In this document: one piece after another, positions 55,664 to 64,000 of the stretch | How positions within the stretch are numbered: position 1 is the first letter of the stretch | Layout of the letters: every line of letters begins with the position of its first letter | NCBI RefSeq assembly: GCF_001298445.1 | Contig: NZ_CP012036.1 | Location: forward strand, 124,001 to 188,000 | DNA length: 64,000 nucleotides | Source of the DNA: Nostoc piscinale CENA21 | GTDB lineage: Bacteria > Cyanobacteriota > Cyanobacteriia > Cyanobacteriales > Nostocaceae | Reading direction: 5' to 3' | Made by a program: the position numbers and the translations under genes | The notes under the pieces: generated by a model | Database searches by the model: none | What the model saw: only the letters and a program-made list of their open reading frames with translations | What the model was told of the DNA's origin: nothing

Positions 55664-56647
55664 ATGAACAGTATTTTACATATTTCTATAGTCATTCCTA
55701 CATATAATGGATCAGAGCGCCTGCCCAATGTTTTGGATGCTCTATTAAAACAAACAGGTGTTGAAGACATAAATTGGGAAATTATTATCATTGATAATAA
55801 TAGTTTAGATTCAACTGCTAACGTATTTATTAATTATCAGGGTTTATATCCTAATAATTGTTGTTTAAAATATTTTTTAGAAACCCAACAAGGAATCGCA
55901 TTTGCGCGTGCGCGTGGGGTTAAAGAAGCTCAAGGAAAATTTATTGCATTTTTAGATGATGATAATTTGCCGGAAACTGATTGGGTTTTTAGGTCTTACC
56001 AATTTGGGCAAGAATATCCTCAAGCAGGCGCGTGGAGCGGTCAAATTCATGGAAAATTTGAGGTAGAACCACCAGAAAACTTTTGCAGAATACAGGCTTT
56101 TTTAGCTGTTAGAGAAGATGGGCAGGAAGTATACAGATTTGATGCAGATAATTTAAGATTACCACCAGGTGCTGCACTGGTGGTTCGTAAACAGGCTTGG
56201 CTTGAAAGTGTTCCCCAGCAATTGATTTTCAAAGGTCGATTAGGAAAATTAATGCTTAGTGGTGATGATACAGAAGTACTTCTACATATACACAAAGCCG
56301 GTTGGCAAATTTGGTACAATCCGGCGATGCAGGTTTATCATCAAATTCCTAGCTGGCGATTTGAGAAAAGTTATTTGTTAAATTTGGCTCGTGGTTGCGG
56401 TTTGTGTATTTTCCAACTACGGTTAATCAATGCTAAAAATTGGCAAAAACCAATTATTTTATGCAAAACTATTTTGGGAAATCTCCGCCGAATTTTAAAT
56501 CATCTTATTAAGTACAGAAGAGATTTAAACAGTAACTTAATTGCACTCTTTGAACTAGAGTTTTATTGGGCTAGTATGATAAGCCCTTTATATACTTTAC
56601 AATGCTATTTGTCTAATAAATTTGTATATAACTTAGATAAATTATGA
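55664..56647 (+). CDS. hpsF: glycosyltransferase HpsF (family 2)
   Basis: A 327-aa GT2 enzyme, paralogue of HpsE: ISIVIPTYNGSERLP, IIIIDNNSLDST, then AFLDDDNLPETDWV, and the shared C-terminal WYNPAMQVYHQIPSWRFEKSYLL. Base composition is A/T-rich and alike in both copies. Its stop codon overlaps the next start (ATGA at 56644), showing translational coupling. Letters follow order in the locus. Confidence 0.78.
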   Translation: MNSILHISIVIPTYNGSERLPNVLDALLKQTGVEDINWEIIIIDNNSLDSTANVFINYQGLYPNNCCLKYFLETQQGIAFARARGVKEAQGKFIAFLDDDNLPETDWVFRSYQFGQEYPQAGAWSGQIHGKFEVEPPENFCRIQAFLAVREDGQEVYRFDADNLRLPPGAALVVRKQAWLESVPQQLIFKGRLGKLMLSGDDTEVLLHIHKAGWQIWYNPAMQVYHQIPSWRFEKSYLLNLARGCGLCIFQLRLINAKNWQKPIILCKTILGNLRRILNHLIKYRRDLNSNLIALFELEFYWASMISPLYTLQCYLSNKFVYNLDKL

Positions 56648-57615
56648 CTAATGTCATTCAAAATATTCCAAAAATTTCTGTAATTATTCCAACTTATAAT
56701 AGTGAAAAAACTATCAAAACAACCGTAGATTCTGTATTTAGCCAAAGTTTTACAGATTTTGAATTGATTGTCATTAATGATGGCTCAACAGATTCAACTT
56801 TAGATATTGTTTCACAAATTCAAGACTCACGTCTTAAGGTATTTTCTTTTGAAAATGCTGGTGGTAATGTCAGCCGCAACCGAGGACTACAGCAAGCAGT
56901 TGGAGAATTTGTCAGTTTCTTAGATGCGGATGATGTTTGGACATCTGGTAAGTTGGTAAGTCAGTTAGAGGCTTTGCAAGATAATATTGATGCGAAGGTT
57001 GCTTATAGCTGGACTGATTATATAGATGAAAATGGAAAATTTTTAGTTTCAGGTAGTCATATTACTGTTAATGGTGATGTGTATGAGAGATTATTAGTAA
57101 GTAACTTTTTAGAAAATGGTTCTAATCCATTAATTTATAGAGAAGCTTTAATTGAATTAGGTGGTTTTGATGAATCACTAAGTGCTGCTCAAGATTGGGA
57201 TATGTGGTTGCGATTAGCTGCTAAATATTCTTTTATTTGTGTCCCTAAAGTGCAAATTTTGTATAGAGTCAGTGCCAATTCACTATCTTCTAATTTAGTT
57301 AGACAAGAAAAAGCTTGTTTACAAGTATTAGAAGGTGCGTATGATACTAGACAAATACTCAATAAAAATATTTGGAATCTAAGCCGAACTAACCTTTATA
57401 AATATCTAGTATGTAAGGCTCTGCAACAACCCTTTAGTCGCACAAAAGGGATCTTAGCGGCTAGATTTTTATACTTATTTTTTGTCTATGATACCGCAAG
57501 ATTTAAACGAGTTAATTTCACGTTTAAGTTACTTATTAAAATAGCCATAATGGTTATTTTACCAACAAAAATTGCAACAATATTACTTAACAAAGTAACA
57601 ATTAAAACTACATAG
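56644..57615 (+). CDS. hpsG: glycosyltransferase HpsG (family 2)
   Basis: A 323-aa classical GT2 enzyme: SVIIPTYNSEKTI, LIVINDGSTDST, then the acid motif SFLDADDVW (about 92-100), and the acceptor-side sequence SAAQDWDMWLRLAAKY. The C-terminus has a hydrophobic helix (FLYLFFVYDTARF). It starts inside the end of hpsF by four bases. Its fold is more like common sugar transferases than HpsE/F. In Nostoc punctiforme the three enzymes E-G are needed for polysaccharide and motility (from memory). Confidence 0.78.
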   Translation: MTNVIQNIPKISVIIPTYNSEKTIKTTVDSVFSQSFTDFELIVINDGSTDSTLDIVSQIQDSRLKVFSFENAGGNVSRNRGLQQAVGEFVSFLDADDVWTSGKLVSQLEALQDNIDAKVAYSWTDYIDENGKFLVSGSHITVNGDVYERLLVSNFLENGSNPLIYREALIELGGFDESLSAAQDWDMWLRLAAKYSFICVPKVQILYRVSANSLSSNLVRQEKACLQVLEGAYDTRQILNKNIWNLSRTNLYKYLVCKALQQPFSRTKGILAARFLYLFFVYDTARFKRVNFTFKLLIKIAIMVILPTKIATILLNKVTIKTT

Positions 57616-57671
57616 TTCTTTGAAAAAATACTGGTGTTTGATAATTAAATTAATTGTAGAAATATCTTCAG

Positions 57672-58317
57672 GTGCATTTATTTTACAGGGATAAGTTAAA
57701 AAATATCTTAGGTGCGGACTCCAGTAGTGGTTTTACATTACCAGAGATTTTAGTAATTGTTTTAATATTTGGTGTTTTAGCTGGGCTGGTATTACCAAAC
57801 TGGTTAGCTTTTGTAGATAGAATTCGTCTGAATGCTGCTCAAGATAAAATTTATTTAGCTATGCGTCAGGCTCAAAGCCAAGCTGTGAAAGAAAAAGTGA
57901 GTTGGCAAGTAAGTTTTCGTGAGGAAAATAATGTTGTGAAGTGGTCAGTTCATCGAGCAGATATAAATTTTTTTTATTTCTGATGCGGTGAATAATAATG
58001 CCAATTTATGGCAGAGTTTAGAAACTAATATTCTGATTGAAAAAAGTTTAAACAATCGCAATACATCTGAGACTACTCTAGCAAAACATACTTCTCAAGC
58101 AATTTGGCGCGTTGTTTTTAACCACCAAGGTTGTCCAGTTTATCAGCCTGGAGACGAGTGTACTAATACGTCACTGCGAACGTTGGGACAAATTACCTTA
58201 TACAGTTATAAAACTGGCAACGCTAGGCGATGTGTCTATATTTCGACGGTTATAGGTGCCATAAGAAGGGGGACAGAGCATTCTAAGGCCAATGAAAACG
58301 ATAAGTATTGCTATTAA
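57672..58317 (+). CDS. hpsH: pseudopilin HpsH (frameshifted as sequenced)
   Basis: The restored protein is 214 aa. The leader of 20 residues ends SSSG (Gly20), followed by FTLPEILVIVLIFGVLAGLVLPNWL, with Glu5. The C-terminus resembles that of HpsD (RRCVYISTVIGAIRRGTE compared with KRCVIVKTILGSTLRGKN). One extra T in the T8 run at 57968-57975 cuts the frame after INFFYF; removing it gives INFFISDAVNNN and joins the two halves in frame. The start is GTG at 57672. A gene in the middle of a long operon being dead would be odd, which supports a sequencing error. Confidence 0.72.
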
Positions 58318-58350
58318 AATATTTGAGTCGCTAACAGTTAAGGTTATTAC

Positions 58351-59013
58351 GTGCTGAAGTTATCAGAAGTTCAAAAGCAGCACTTGATTATTTTTACGCG
58401 CTATCCAGAGCCAGGAAAGACTAAAACTCGTCTGATACCAGCTTTGGGTAGTGTTGGTGCTGCTAATCTGCAACAGCAAATGACAGAATATACTCTTTTG
58501 CAAGTAGCAGAATTACAAAAGGCTATTGGGGTTTCTGTAGAATTGCGGTTTGCTGGTGGCAGTTTGGAGTTAATGCAAGATTGGTTAGGTTGGGAACTAC
58601 TTTACGCATCTCAAGGTGAAGGCGATTTAGGTACAAGGATGGCGCGATCGCTGGTTGATGCTTTCCGCAAAAATGCTGAATATGTAATTATCATTGGTAG
58701 CGATTGTCCTGGTGTGACATCTCAAATTTTGGCAACAGCTTTCCAACAATTACAAACTGTTGATTTGGTAATAGGGCCAGCGATTGATGGTGGTTACTAC
58801 TTAATTGGTGTGCGTCGCTTCATTCCAGAATTATTCGATAACATTGATTGGGGAACTTCTCAGGTATTACAACAAACTATAGATATTGCGGCTAAACTGG
58901 GTGTCTTATCTATATACTTACCAACTTTGGCTGATGTTGACCGACCAGAGGATCTGCTTATTTGGCAGGAAGTAGTTCAGCAGTCAGTTTATTTGCAAAA
59001 AACCATAGAGTAG
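58351..59013 (+). CDS. hpsI: TIGR04282/DUF2064 glycosyltransferase-like protein HpsI
   Basis: A 220-aa protein of the group often named TIGR04282 arsenosugar glycosyltransferase: LIIFTRYPEPGKTKTRLIPALG near residue 12, VIIIGSDCPGVT, and GPAIDGGYYLIGVRRF. The fold is nucleotidyltransferase-like (GT-A). The family name is from other contexts; here the surroundings are polysaccharide synthesis, so it probably activates or transfers a sugar (inference). The start is GTG at 58351 with AAGG seven bases before it. The hps letter is from gene order. Confidence 0.72.
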   Translation: MLKLSEVQKQHLIIFTRYPEPGKTKTRLIPALGSVGAANLQQQMTEYTLLQVAELQKAIGVSVELRFAGGSLELMQDWLGWELLYASQGEGDLGTRMARSLVDAFRKNAEYVIIIGSDCPGVTSQILATAFQQLQTVDLVIGPAIDGGYYLIGVRRFIPELFDNIDWGTSQVLQQTIDIAAKLGVLSIYLPTLADVDRPEDLLIWQEVVQQSVYLQKTIE

Positions 59014-59266
59014 AAGCTGAAAATAAAAGTTGTTTTTTTGATGAATATCAGCTAATGTCGTATCTTCAAACACCATGTATTTTCTGAAGACACTCAAGTT
59101 AACTAGTGCTACCGTGGTGTAGTTTCAAACCTACAGGTATCCATTAGGATTACCTTTGCCTTTTCTATATAAGAGATAGTTTTATTGAACAGGCAGAGTT
59201 ACTGGAACAATATTCCAGTAACTTTAAATAGGACAATCACTCTGACTCACTATAAGTTTGGAAAAT

Positions 59267-60103
59267 ATGACTAATCGTTTTACTTCCGGGAACGCAGCCC
59301 TCGCACTCAAGGTGATTGGGACAGTTTTAATTTTGTCCTTTCTGCTGGACTTTCTAATTTTATTGCTACCGTTTCAACCAACTGATCGCGCATGGCAAAT
59401 TAATTTATCAACAGCCCTAGTTGACCGGGGGATTGTACCTATGGTGGGCTTAGGTTCTCTGTTGATTGGTTATTGGATTGATGGTGCTAGTGATGGCGGC
59501 CCTAAAGGTATCGACTTAAGATTCCCAGCATTTATACTTTCTAGTGTCTTGGGTCTAATTTTCTTATTAATTTTTCCCTTGCACCTGAATAATGTCAACC
59601 AAGCCAAAGCACAAACAGTTAGTCAAATTACGCAAGAAGCAGATCAAGCAGAAGGCCAACTCAAAAATCAGCTAAATCAATTCCAAGCGCAACTGAATAC
59701 AGATCAGGGGAAAGCGCAGTTAGAACAACTCCGCGCCCAAGCAAAAGCGCAGTTTTCGGATTTGTTGAAAGACGATCAAAAGTATAAACAAGCCCTGGAA
59801 AATCCGCAATTGCCGCAATCTCAAAAAGACTTACTCAAGAAATTTAAAGCTAACCCTCAAGAACTGGACAAATTTATTGCCCAACAAACTGATCCTCAAG
59901 GATTGGCAAATCAACGCTTGACCCAAATTCGTCAGCGCAAGGAAGATGCGGAAAAACAAGCAAGAGACAACGCTTGGAAATCTGGCTTAAGAATTGGCAT
60001 TAGTAGTCTTTTATTATCTGTTGGGTACATTATTATTGGCTGGACAGGATTAAGAGGTGGCGGTGCTTTACAAACAGGTGGACGTAAAGCTGCTGCACGG
60101 TAA
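59267..60103 (+). CDS. hpsJ: HpsJ family membrane protein
   Basis: A 278-aa protein with membrane spans near 10-35, 50-65, 82-102 and 245-265. Between the last two lies a long, highly charged coiled coil of about 130 residues (ITQEADQAEGQLKNQLNQFQ, QLEQLRAQAKAQFSD). That is the layout I recall for the HpsJ family, which occurs in the hormogonium polysaccharide locus and in relatives elsewhere. The function is unknown. The start is ATG 59267 with GGAAA just ahead; TTG 59258 is in frame. A 253-base gap to hpsI could hold an internal promoter. Confidence 0.78.
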   Translation: MTNRFTSGNAALALKVIGTVLILSFLLDFLILLLPFQPTDRAWQINLSTALVDRGIVPMVGLGSLLIGYWIDGASDGGPKGIDLRFPAFILSSVLGLIFLLIFPLHLNNVNQAKAQTVSQITQEADQAEGQLKNQLNQFQAQLNTDQGKAQLEQLRAQAKAQFSDLLKDDQKYKQALENPQLPQSQKDLLKKFKANPQELDKFIAQQTDPQGLANQRLTQIRQRKEDAEKQARDNAWKSGLRIGISSLLLSVGYIIIGWTGLRGGGALQTGGRKAAAR

Positions 60104-60104
60104 A

Positions 60105-60168
60105 AAAGTAGGGAGTAGGGAGTAGGACTTATTGTGATAGCCTCCTGTCTCCTGCCTCCTGCCTTCTA
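60105..60168. repeat. heptad repeats between hpsJ and hpsK
   Basis: GTAGGGA units (60108-60126) and, after a short spacer, CTCCTGC-like units (60141-60165) able to pair with them into a hairpin; of the same family as at 8276. Confidence 0.7.
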
Positions 60169-60206
60169 AAAATTAACTGTTAGGGAAATCGCTATAAAAT
60201 CTGCAC

Positions 60207-61097
60207 ATGTTCTCAATTTACATACTGACATATAACGAAGAACTAGATATTGCACCTTGTATTGAGTCGGCAATGCTTTCAGATGACATTATAGTTGTGG
60301 ATTCGTGCAGTAGCGATCGCACCGTGGAAATTGCCAGTCGCTATCCCGTTCGAGTGGTGCAACACGCTTTTGAAAGCCACGGTCGTCAGCGCACTTGGAT
60401 GTTAGAATCTATACTCCCGAAATATGGGTGGGTTTACATTCTGGAAGCTGACGAACGGATGACACCCGAATTATTTGCGGAATGCACACAATCCATAGGT
60501 AATCCAGATTACATTGGTTACTATGTTGCTGAACGGGTAATGTTTATGAATCGTTGGATTCGCTATAGCACCCAATATCCCCGTTATCAGATGCGTCTTT
60601 TCCGCCACGGTAAGGTCTGGTTCACAGACTATGGTCACACAGAACGAGAAGTTTGTGATGGTGCTACTAGCTTTTTAAAGGAAACTTACCCTCATTACAC
60701 TTGCAGCAAGGGTTTGAGCCGTTGGATTGAAAAACACAATCGTTATTCTACAGATGAAGCCAAAGAAACAGTACATCAACTAGAAAATGGCACAGTTGTC
60801 TGGCGGGATTTATTTTTTGGCAAAACCGAGGTAGAAAGACGGCGTGCTTTAAAAGATTTGTCTTTACGTTTACCAGCTAGACCTTTTTTGCGCTTTCTTT
60901 ATATGTATTTTCTGTTGGGTGGCTGCTTGGATGGTCGCGCTGGTATGGCTTGGTGTACTTTGCAGGCTTTTTATGAATACCTAATTTTGCTTAAAGTCTG
61001 GGAAATGCAGTATCTACCTACACCTACCTTAGAAGAAACACTATCTCAAAGTGATAAAAGCAAGGTTGTGGCTACACAAATTGCTGGAGAAGGGTGA
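60207..61097 (+). CDS. hpsK: glycosyltransferase HpsK (family 2)
   Basis: A 296-aa GT2 enzyme of the WaaE/KdtX-like type: FSIYILTYNEELDIAPCIES, IIVVDSCSSDRTVEIA, then YILEADERMTPEL (about 87-99, acid motif) and the internal YPRYQMRLFRHGKVWF. The C-terminus carries membrane-associating aromatic stretches. Probable last gene of the hps locus; gene content and order match hpsA-K. A dispersed hairpin repeat follows. Confidence 0.75.
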   Translation: MFSIYILTYNEELDIAPCIESAMLSDDIIVVDSCSSDRTVEIASRYPVRVVQHAFESHGRQRTWMLESILPKYGWVYILEADERMTPELFAECTQSIGNPDYIGYYVAERVMFMNRWIRYSTQYPRYQMRLFRHGKVWFTDYGHTEREVCDGATSFLKETYPHYTCSKGLSRWIEKHNRYSTDEAKETVHQLENGTVVWRDLFFGKTEVERRRALKDLSLRLPARPFLRFLYMYFLLGGCLDGRAGMAWCTLQAFYEYLILLKVWEMQYLPTPTLEETLSQSDKSKVVATQIAGEG

Positions 61098-61144
61098 AAC
61101 AATACAGGACTTACACACCAAGATTTTCTGTGGAGATTGGGTTT

Positions 61145-61177
61145 AGGGGTGTAAGGGTTTTAAATACCTACACCCCT
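61145..61177. repeat. dispersed hairpin repeat, copy after hpsK
   Basis: AGGGGTGTA at 61145-61153 pairs perfectly with TACACCCCT at 61169-61177. It is preceded by GGACTTACACACCAAGATTTTCTG, and could end hps transcription. Relatives are at 11500, 46094 and, diverged, 2805. Confidence 0.65.
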
Positions 61178-61757
61178 TTAAATTAAGGTCTCTTTCCTAC
61201 TCTTGTACGAGCGGGTTGATGAATAATTTCGTTTACCCACAGATTTTGAGTAAACCCGCCTCTATTTGCTTTCCTACACAACTAGATTCGGAAATCAAAC
61301 CGGATTTCTCTGTTTTATTAAAATTTATAACAAAAGTTTTTCAGAAAAACATCCTTTACCTGCTGGTTAGTTCTAAACTAGTTACAAGTAGATTTTTAGT
61401 TGTCATATATAGGTTTTAGAAACGTAGTCAGATTTTGAGCGATCGCGGTAGGATTAGTAATAATTAAAATATTTGCAACATTCATTTACAAGCTGTACAA
61501 AGAAAAGTAACATCCTTGCGGATGGAAGAACTATCGTTAGTTAGCTATATTTTTGTGTATTCAACATCTAACTAGCGAAAAATCAATACTTTTCTGGACT
61601 GAACAGCCTTTTATCAAAATAAAAGCTATTTAGTGACAAATCTTAAAGTGGCGTATGGTAAAAAATATTACTAGTAAAGCCTTCTAACGTTGAGCGTCTG
61701 CTGGTATTAGTTTCCGCTTATCAGAGTTTCACTAGCCAAAAAAAGGAGAAACGAAGT
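61178..61757. other. intergenic region before the DUF502 gene
   Basis: About 580 bases, A/T-rich. A 67-codon frame at 61216 has no family likeness. It should contain the promoter of the DUF502-nusB-ftsY group; I see nothing else clear. Confidence 0.35.
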
Positions 61758-62480
61758 TTGGTAATCGATCGCTTAAAGCAGGACTTGAAAAATGACCTGA
61801 TAGCAGGATTGTTAGTGGTTATCCCTCTAGCAACTACCATCTGGCTCACAATCACGATCGCTAATTGGGTAATCGACTTCCTTACCCAAGTTCCCAAACA
61901 ACTCAATCCCTTTGATGGGCTACACCCAATTTTAGTAAATATACTAAATTTAGCAGTAGGTCTAGCAGTACCACTGTTAAGTATTTTGTTAATTGGGTTA
62001 ATGGCTCGGAATATTGCTGGGCGATGGTTATTAGATTTTGGTGAGCGAGTATTACAGGCAATTCCCTTGGCGGGACAGGTATATAAAACATTAAAACAAC
62101 TTTTAGAGACTTTACTCAAAGATTCTCATGGTAAGTTTCGCCGTGTGGTTTTAGTTGAGTATCCCAGACAAGGCATTTGGGCGATCGCCTTTGTCACAGG
62201 TGCGATCGCAACTGAAATTCAATCCCAAATGCCTCGCCCAATGTTAAGCGTTTTCATCCCAACGACACCCAACCCGACTACAGGATGGTATGCCGTAGTA
62301 CCAGAAGAAGATGTGATCAATCTTTCAATGTCAATCGAAGATGCTTTTAAAGTGATTGTCTCTGGTGGAATTGTGGCACCGAATACGCCCTTACCGCCTC
62401 TAGTTTTAGGCAAAGAACAAAATTTAGCAGGCTTAAGCAGAGAATTAAAACATTCAGTAATTTCCGTCGAGGAAATATAA
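61758..62480 (+). CDS. DUF502 family membrane protein
   Basis: A 240-aa membrane protein of the DUF502 family with two spans: DLIAGLLVVIPLATTIWLTITIANWVIDFL (about 13-42) and AVGLAVPLLSILLIGLMARNIAGRWLLDFGE (about 66-96). An ordered cytoplasmic domain follows: FRRVVLVEYPRQGIWAIAFVTG and FIPTTPNPTTGWYAVVPEEDV. The function is unknown; homologues near nusB and ftsY are common in cyanobacteria. The start is TTG at 61758: AAAAGGAGAA lies just upstream, and no ATG is in frame. Confidence 0.85.
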   Translation: MVIDRLKQDLKNDLIAGLLVVIPLATTIWLTITIANWVIDFLTQVPKQLNPFDGLHPILVNILNLAVGLAVPLLSILLIGLMARNIAGRWLLDFGERVLQAIPLAGQVYKTLKQLLETLLKDSHGKFRRVVLVEYPRQGIWAIAFVTGAIATEIQSQMPRPMLSVFIPTTPNPTTGWYAVVPEEDVINLSMSIEDAFKVIVSGGIVAPNTPLPPLVLGKEQNLAGLSRELKHSVISVEEI

Positions 62481-62583
62481 AATTTATCCGGCAAAGACAC
62501 AAGTAAATAGATATTATGAATGTCTGGCTTTGTCGCAGTCAATTAAATTTTTACCCTAATTCAGTGCTTAGGCACTCACTTCC

Positions 62584-63226
62584 ATGCAAGACCGCAAACC
62601 CCAACAAATTGCTCGTGAACTGGCGCTGTTGAGCCTCAGCCAGCTGCCAGTCAACCCCAAAAAACTCACCGAAGAACATCTGCCTAAATTGGTATTAGCA
62701 ACCGTGCGTACCTTAAGAGCAGAAGTGCAAGATACTTTAGATAACGCTGCGGCGGAATTGCAACGCAGTAATGATCGCCTATTAACCAGCCAAACTCGCG
62801 CTGCTGACATGAATACCGCGAGAACCATGCTACAAGAAGCGATCGCTTATACTCAAACCGCCATCAATCAACTTGGTGCAGCCGTTGAGTTTCCCGAATT
62901 AATTCAACTCGCCAACCAAGACAGAGAAGTTGGCAGATATGCCATTCAAATTGTCAAAACCGTGAATGAGCATCGTATCTTGATCGATGAACAAATAGCG
63001 GCGGCTTTGGTAGATTGGCAAGTTAACCGTCTAGCTCAAATTGACCGCGATATTCTCCGCATCGCTGTAGCGGAAATGACATTTTTAAACTTGCCTGACA
63101 GCGTAGCCATCAACGAAGCTGTTTTGTTAGCCAAACGCTACAGTGGCGATGAAGGTCATCGATTTATTAATGGAGTGCTGCGACGATTCACAGAACAAAA
63201 AAAAACTTCCTACTGTTTTATCCTAA
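62584..63226 (+). CDS. nusB: transcription antitermination factor NusB (3' end frameshifted as sequenced)
   Basis: A helical protein of about 213 aa. The N-terminal half is the cyanobacterial extension with ARELALLSLSQLPVNPKK, and the NusB core has QIDRDILRIAVAEMTFLNLPDSVAINEAVLLAKRYSGDEGHRFINGVLRRF. NusB with NusE binds boxA RNA and supports rRNA transcription. As sequenced, the end reads TEQKKTSYCFILTLSPF to a stop at 63243. Removing one A from the A9 run at 63197-63205 gives QKKLPTVLS and a stop at 63224-63226, a more normal ending. The last few residues are therefore uncertain. It lies 103 bases after the DUF502 gene. Confidence 0.9.
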
Positions 63227-63441
63227 CTTTGTCACCATTCTGAATGCTAAGTTGTGAGTTGAAGGTGAGGAGAAGTCTGGTGCTTGAGAGGGATGAATTA
63301 CCCCCTCCCAGTAACCCGACATTGAGAGGTGAGGATATCCCGGAGGATTTCACCACAGCGAAGAGTAACAAATTCTATTAAACTCTTAACTTACTAACTC
63401 ATAACTCCTAACTTAAATAACAACTAACACTGTTAGCAGCA

Positions 63442-64000
63442 ATGGCTTTTAATTGGTTTCGTCGTCAATATAACGATTCTTCTGATACTCCCTCTGAAAA
63501 CCAAGAGGCAGAAAATACTCCCACACCTGTAACCGAACCAGAGGCAACCGAAACATCAAATACTAACCCAACAACTGCACCAGATTCGGCAGCAGATTTG
63601 TTGGCGTTCGCTAAAGCTGCCTATAAAAATATCCAGCAAAAACAACAATTAGAAACTGGAGAACCAGCCCCAACATCATCAGCAACCCCAGAAACGGTAG
63701 CCGCAGATTCAGAAGAGGTCACAACTCCCAGTCAAGAACCTGCGGCAACTATCGAAACACCACAACCAGAAGTCGAGACAACTGTTGAAGAAGTAGCTGT
63801 CACAGAAACAGAAATTACAACCAATACTGAAGAAGCATCACAAGAAACCCAACCCACCGAGACGGCTGCATTATCTTTTTTAGAACGGGCAGCAGCAGAA
63901 CGACAAGCCAAGCAAGAACGCTTAATTGCTAGTGCCATTGAAGTTCCACAACCAGAGGCACAGCCAGCAAGTGTTAGTGAACCAACTACCACAGAAATAC
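63442..64000 (+). CDS. ftsY: signal recognition particle receptor FtsY, N-terminal part
   Basis: An open frame from ATG at 63442 to the window edge (186 codons, no stop). It begins MAFNWFRRQYNDSSD, then a long acidic, Glu/Thr/Pro-rich region, and near residue 148 the first ordered helix (ALSFLERAAAERQAKQERL). That is how cyanobacterial FtsY starts: an acidic A-domain ahead of the NG GTPase, which should lie beyond 64000. FtsY docks the signal recognition particle at the membrane for insertion of membrane proteins. Position after nusB supports this. Confidence 0.85.
   Translation, partial: MAFNWFRRQYNDSSDTPSENQEAENTPTPVTEPEATETSNTNPTTAPDSAADLLAFAKAAYKNIQQKQQLETGEPAPTSSATPETVAADSEEVTTPSQEPAATIETPQPEVETTVEEVAVTETEITTNTEEASQETQPTETAALSFLERAAAERQAKQERLIASAIEVPQPEAQPASVSEPTTTEI

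Noticed and set aside
61216..61419. 67-codon frame after hpsK
   Set aside because: No family likeness; composition fits non-coding DNA.
5398..63205. Programmed frameshifting as a general explanation of the breaks
   Set aside because: Fourteen sites in unrelated genes, all +1 in plain A/T runs without stimulatory structure, fit a sequence error far better.
1..64000. CRISPR array, prophage or IS element
   Set aside because: I found no regularly spaced repeats with unique spacers, no phage structural genes and no transposase gene in the window.

Overview
The window looks like a chromosome segment of a filamentous, hormogonium-forming cyanobacterium of the Nostoc/Anabaena type (Nostocales). The evidence is the very frequent HIP1 octamer GCGATCGC, low-GC intergenic DNA full of heptad repeats (GGGAACA-like, CTCCTGC-like, ATGACAA-like), cyanobacterial gene families (CrtH, Ycf19/YggT, DUF1824, DUF502, KGK domain, HpsJ) and above all a complete eleven-gene hormogonium polysaccharide (hps) locus. 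I see no IS element, prophage or CRISPR array.

Layout: 0.1-11 kb holds mixed housekeeping and stress genes: a STAS-sugar transferase fusion, HNH, GlsB and CsbD proteins, a CBS-HEPN protein, ferredoxin-sulfite reductase with a ribbon-helix-helix-like tail, an outer-membrane protein, an ADP-ribosylglycohydrolase and an HTH/acidic protein coupled to an 8-TM protein. tRNA-Arg(UCU) lies at 11.4 kb. At 12.5-17.4 kb, two MscS channels and a dynamin-like GTPase form an envelope-stress island, followed by a dead KGK gene. At 19.1-21.5 kb is an arsenic operon (acr3-arsC-arsH) with two ATCAA-spacer-TTGAT operator candidates. At 22.3-25.7 kb are yggT, a YtxH-like gene, upp, a candidate small RNA and crtH. 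At 25.8-34.6 kb are three sensor kinases (one about 1363 aa with seven PAS domains), purT and a pentapeptide protein. At 35-46.6 kb are an ABC-F protein, DUF1824, a prohibitin, an ABC exporter, a possible carboxysome chaperone, a NACHT-like HEAT protein, a methyltransferase, htpG and rpmB. At 47.2-61.1 kb is hpsA-K. At 61.8-64 kb is the conserved order DUF502-nusB-ftsY, with ftsY running off the edge.

The hps genes should act together: HpsA and the pseudopilins HpsB/C/D/H form a type II-secretion-like filament or secretion accessory, while HpsE/F/G/I/K build the polysaccharide used in gliding. The ars genes form one detoxification pathway (arsenate reduction, arsenite export, and ArsH, an oxidoreductase for organoarsenicals).

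The most important caution is that nine genes are broken by fourteen single-base insertions. All are +1 and all lie in A or T runs of 6-9 bases. Removing one base from each run restores a family-consistent protein. This points to homopolymer over-calling in the sequence, or much less likely to real slippage-tolerant genes. These genes are annotated over their restored extents.
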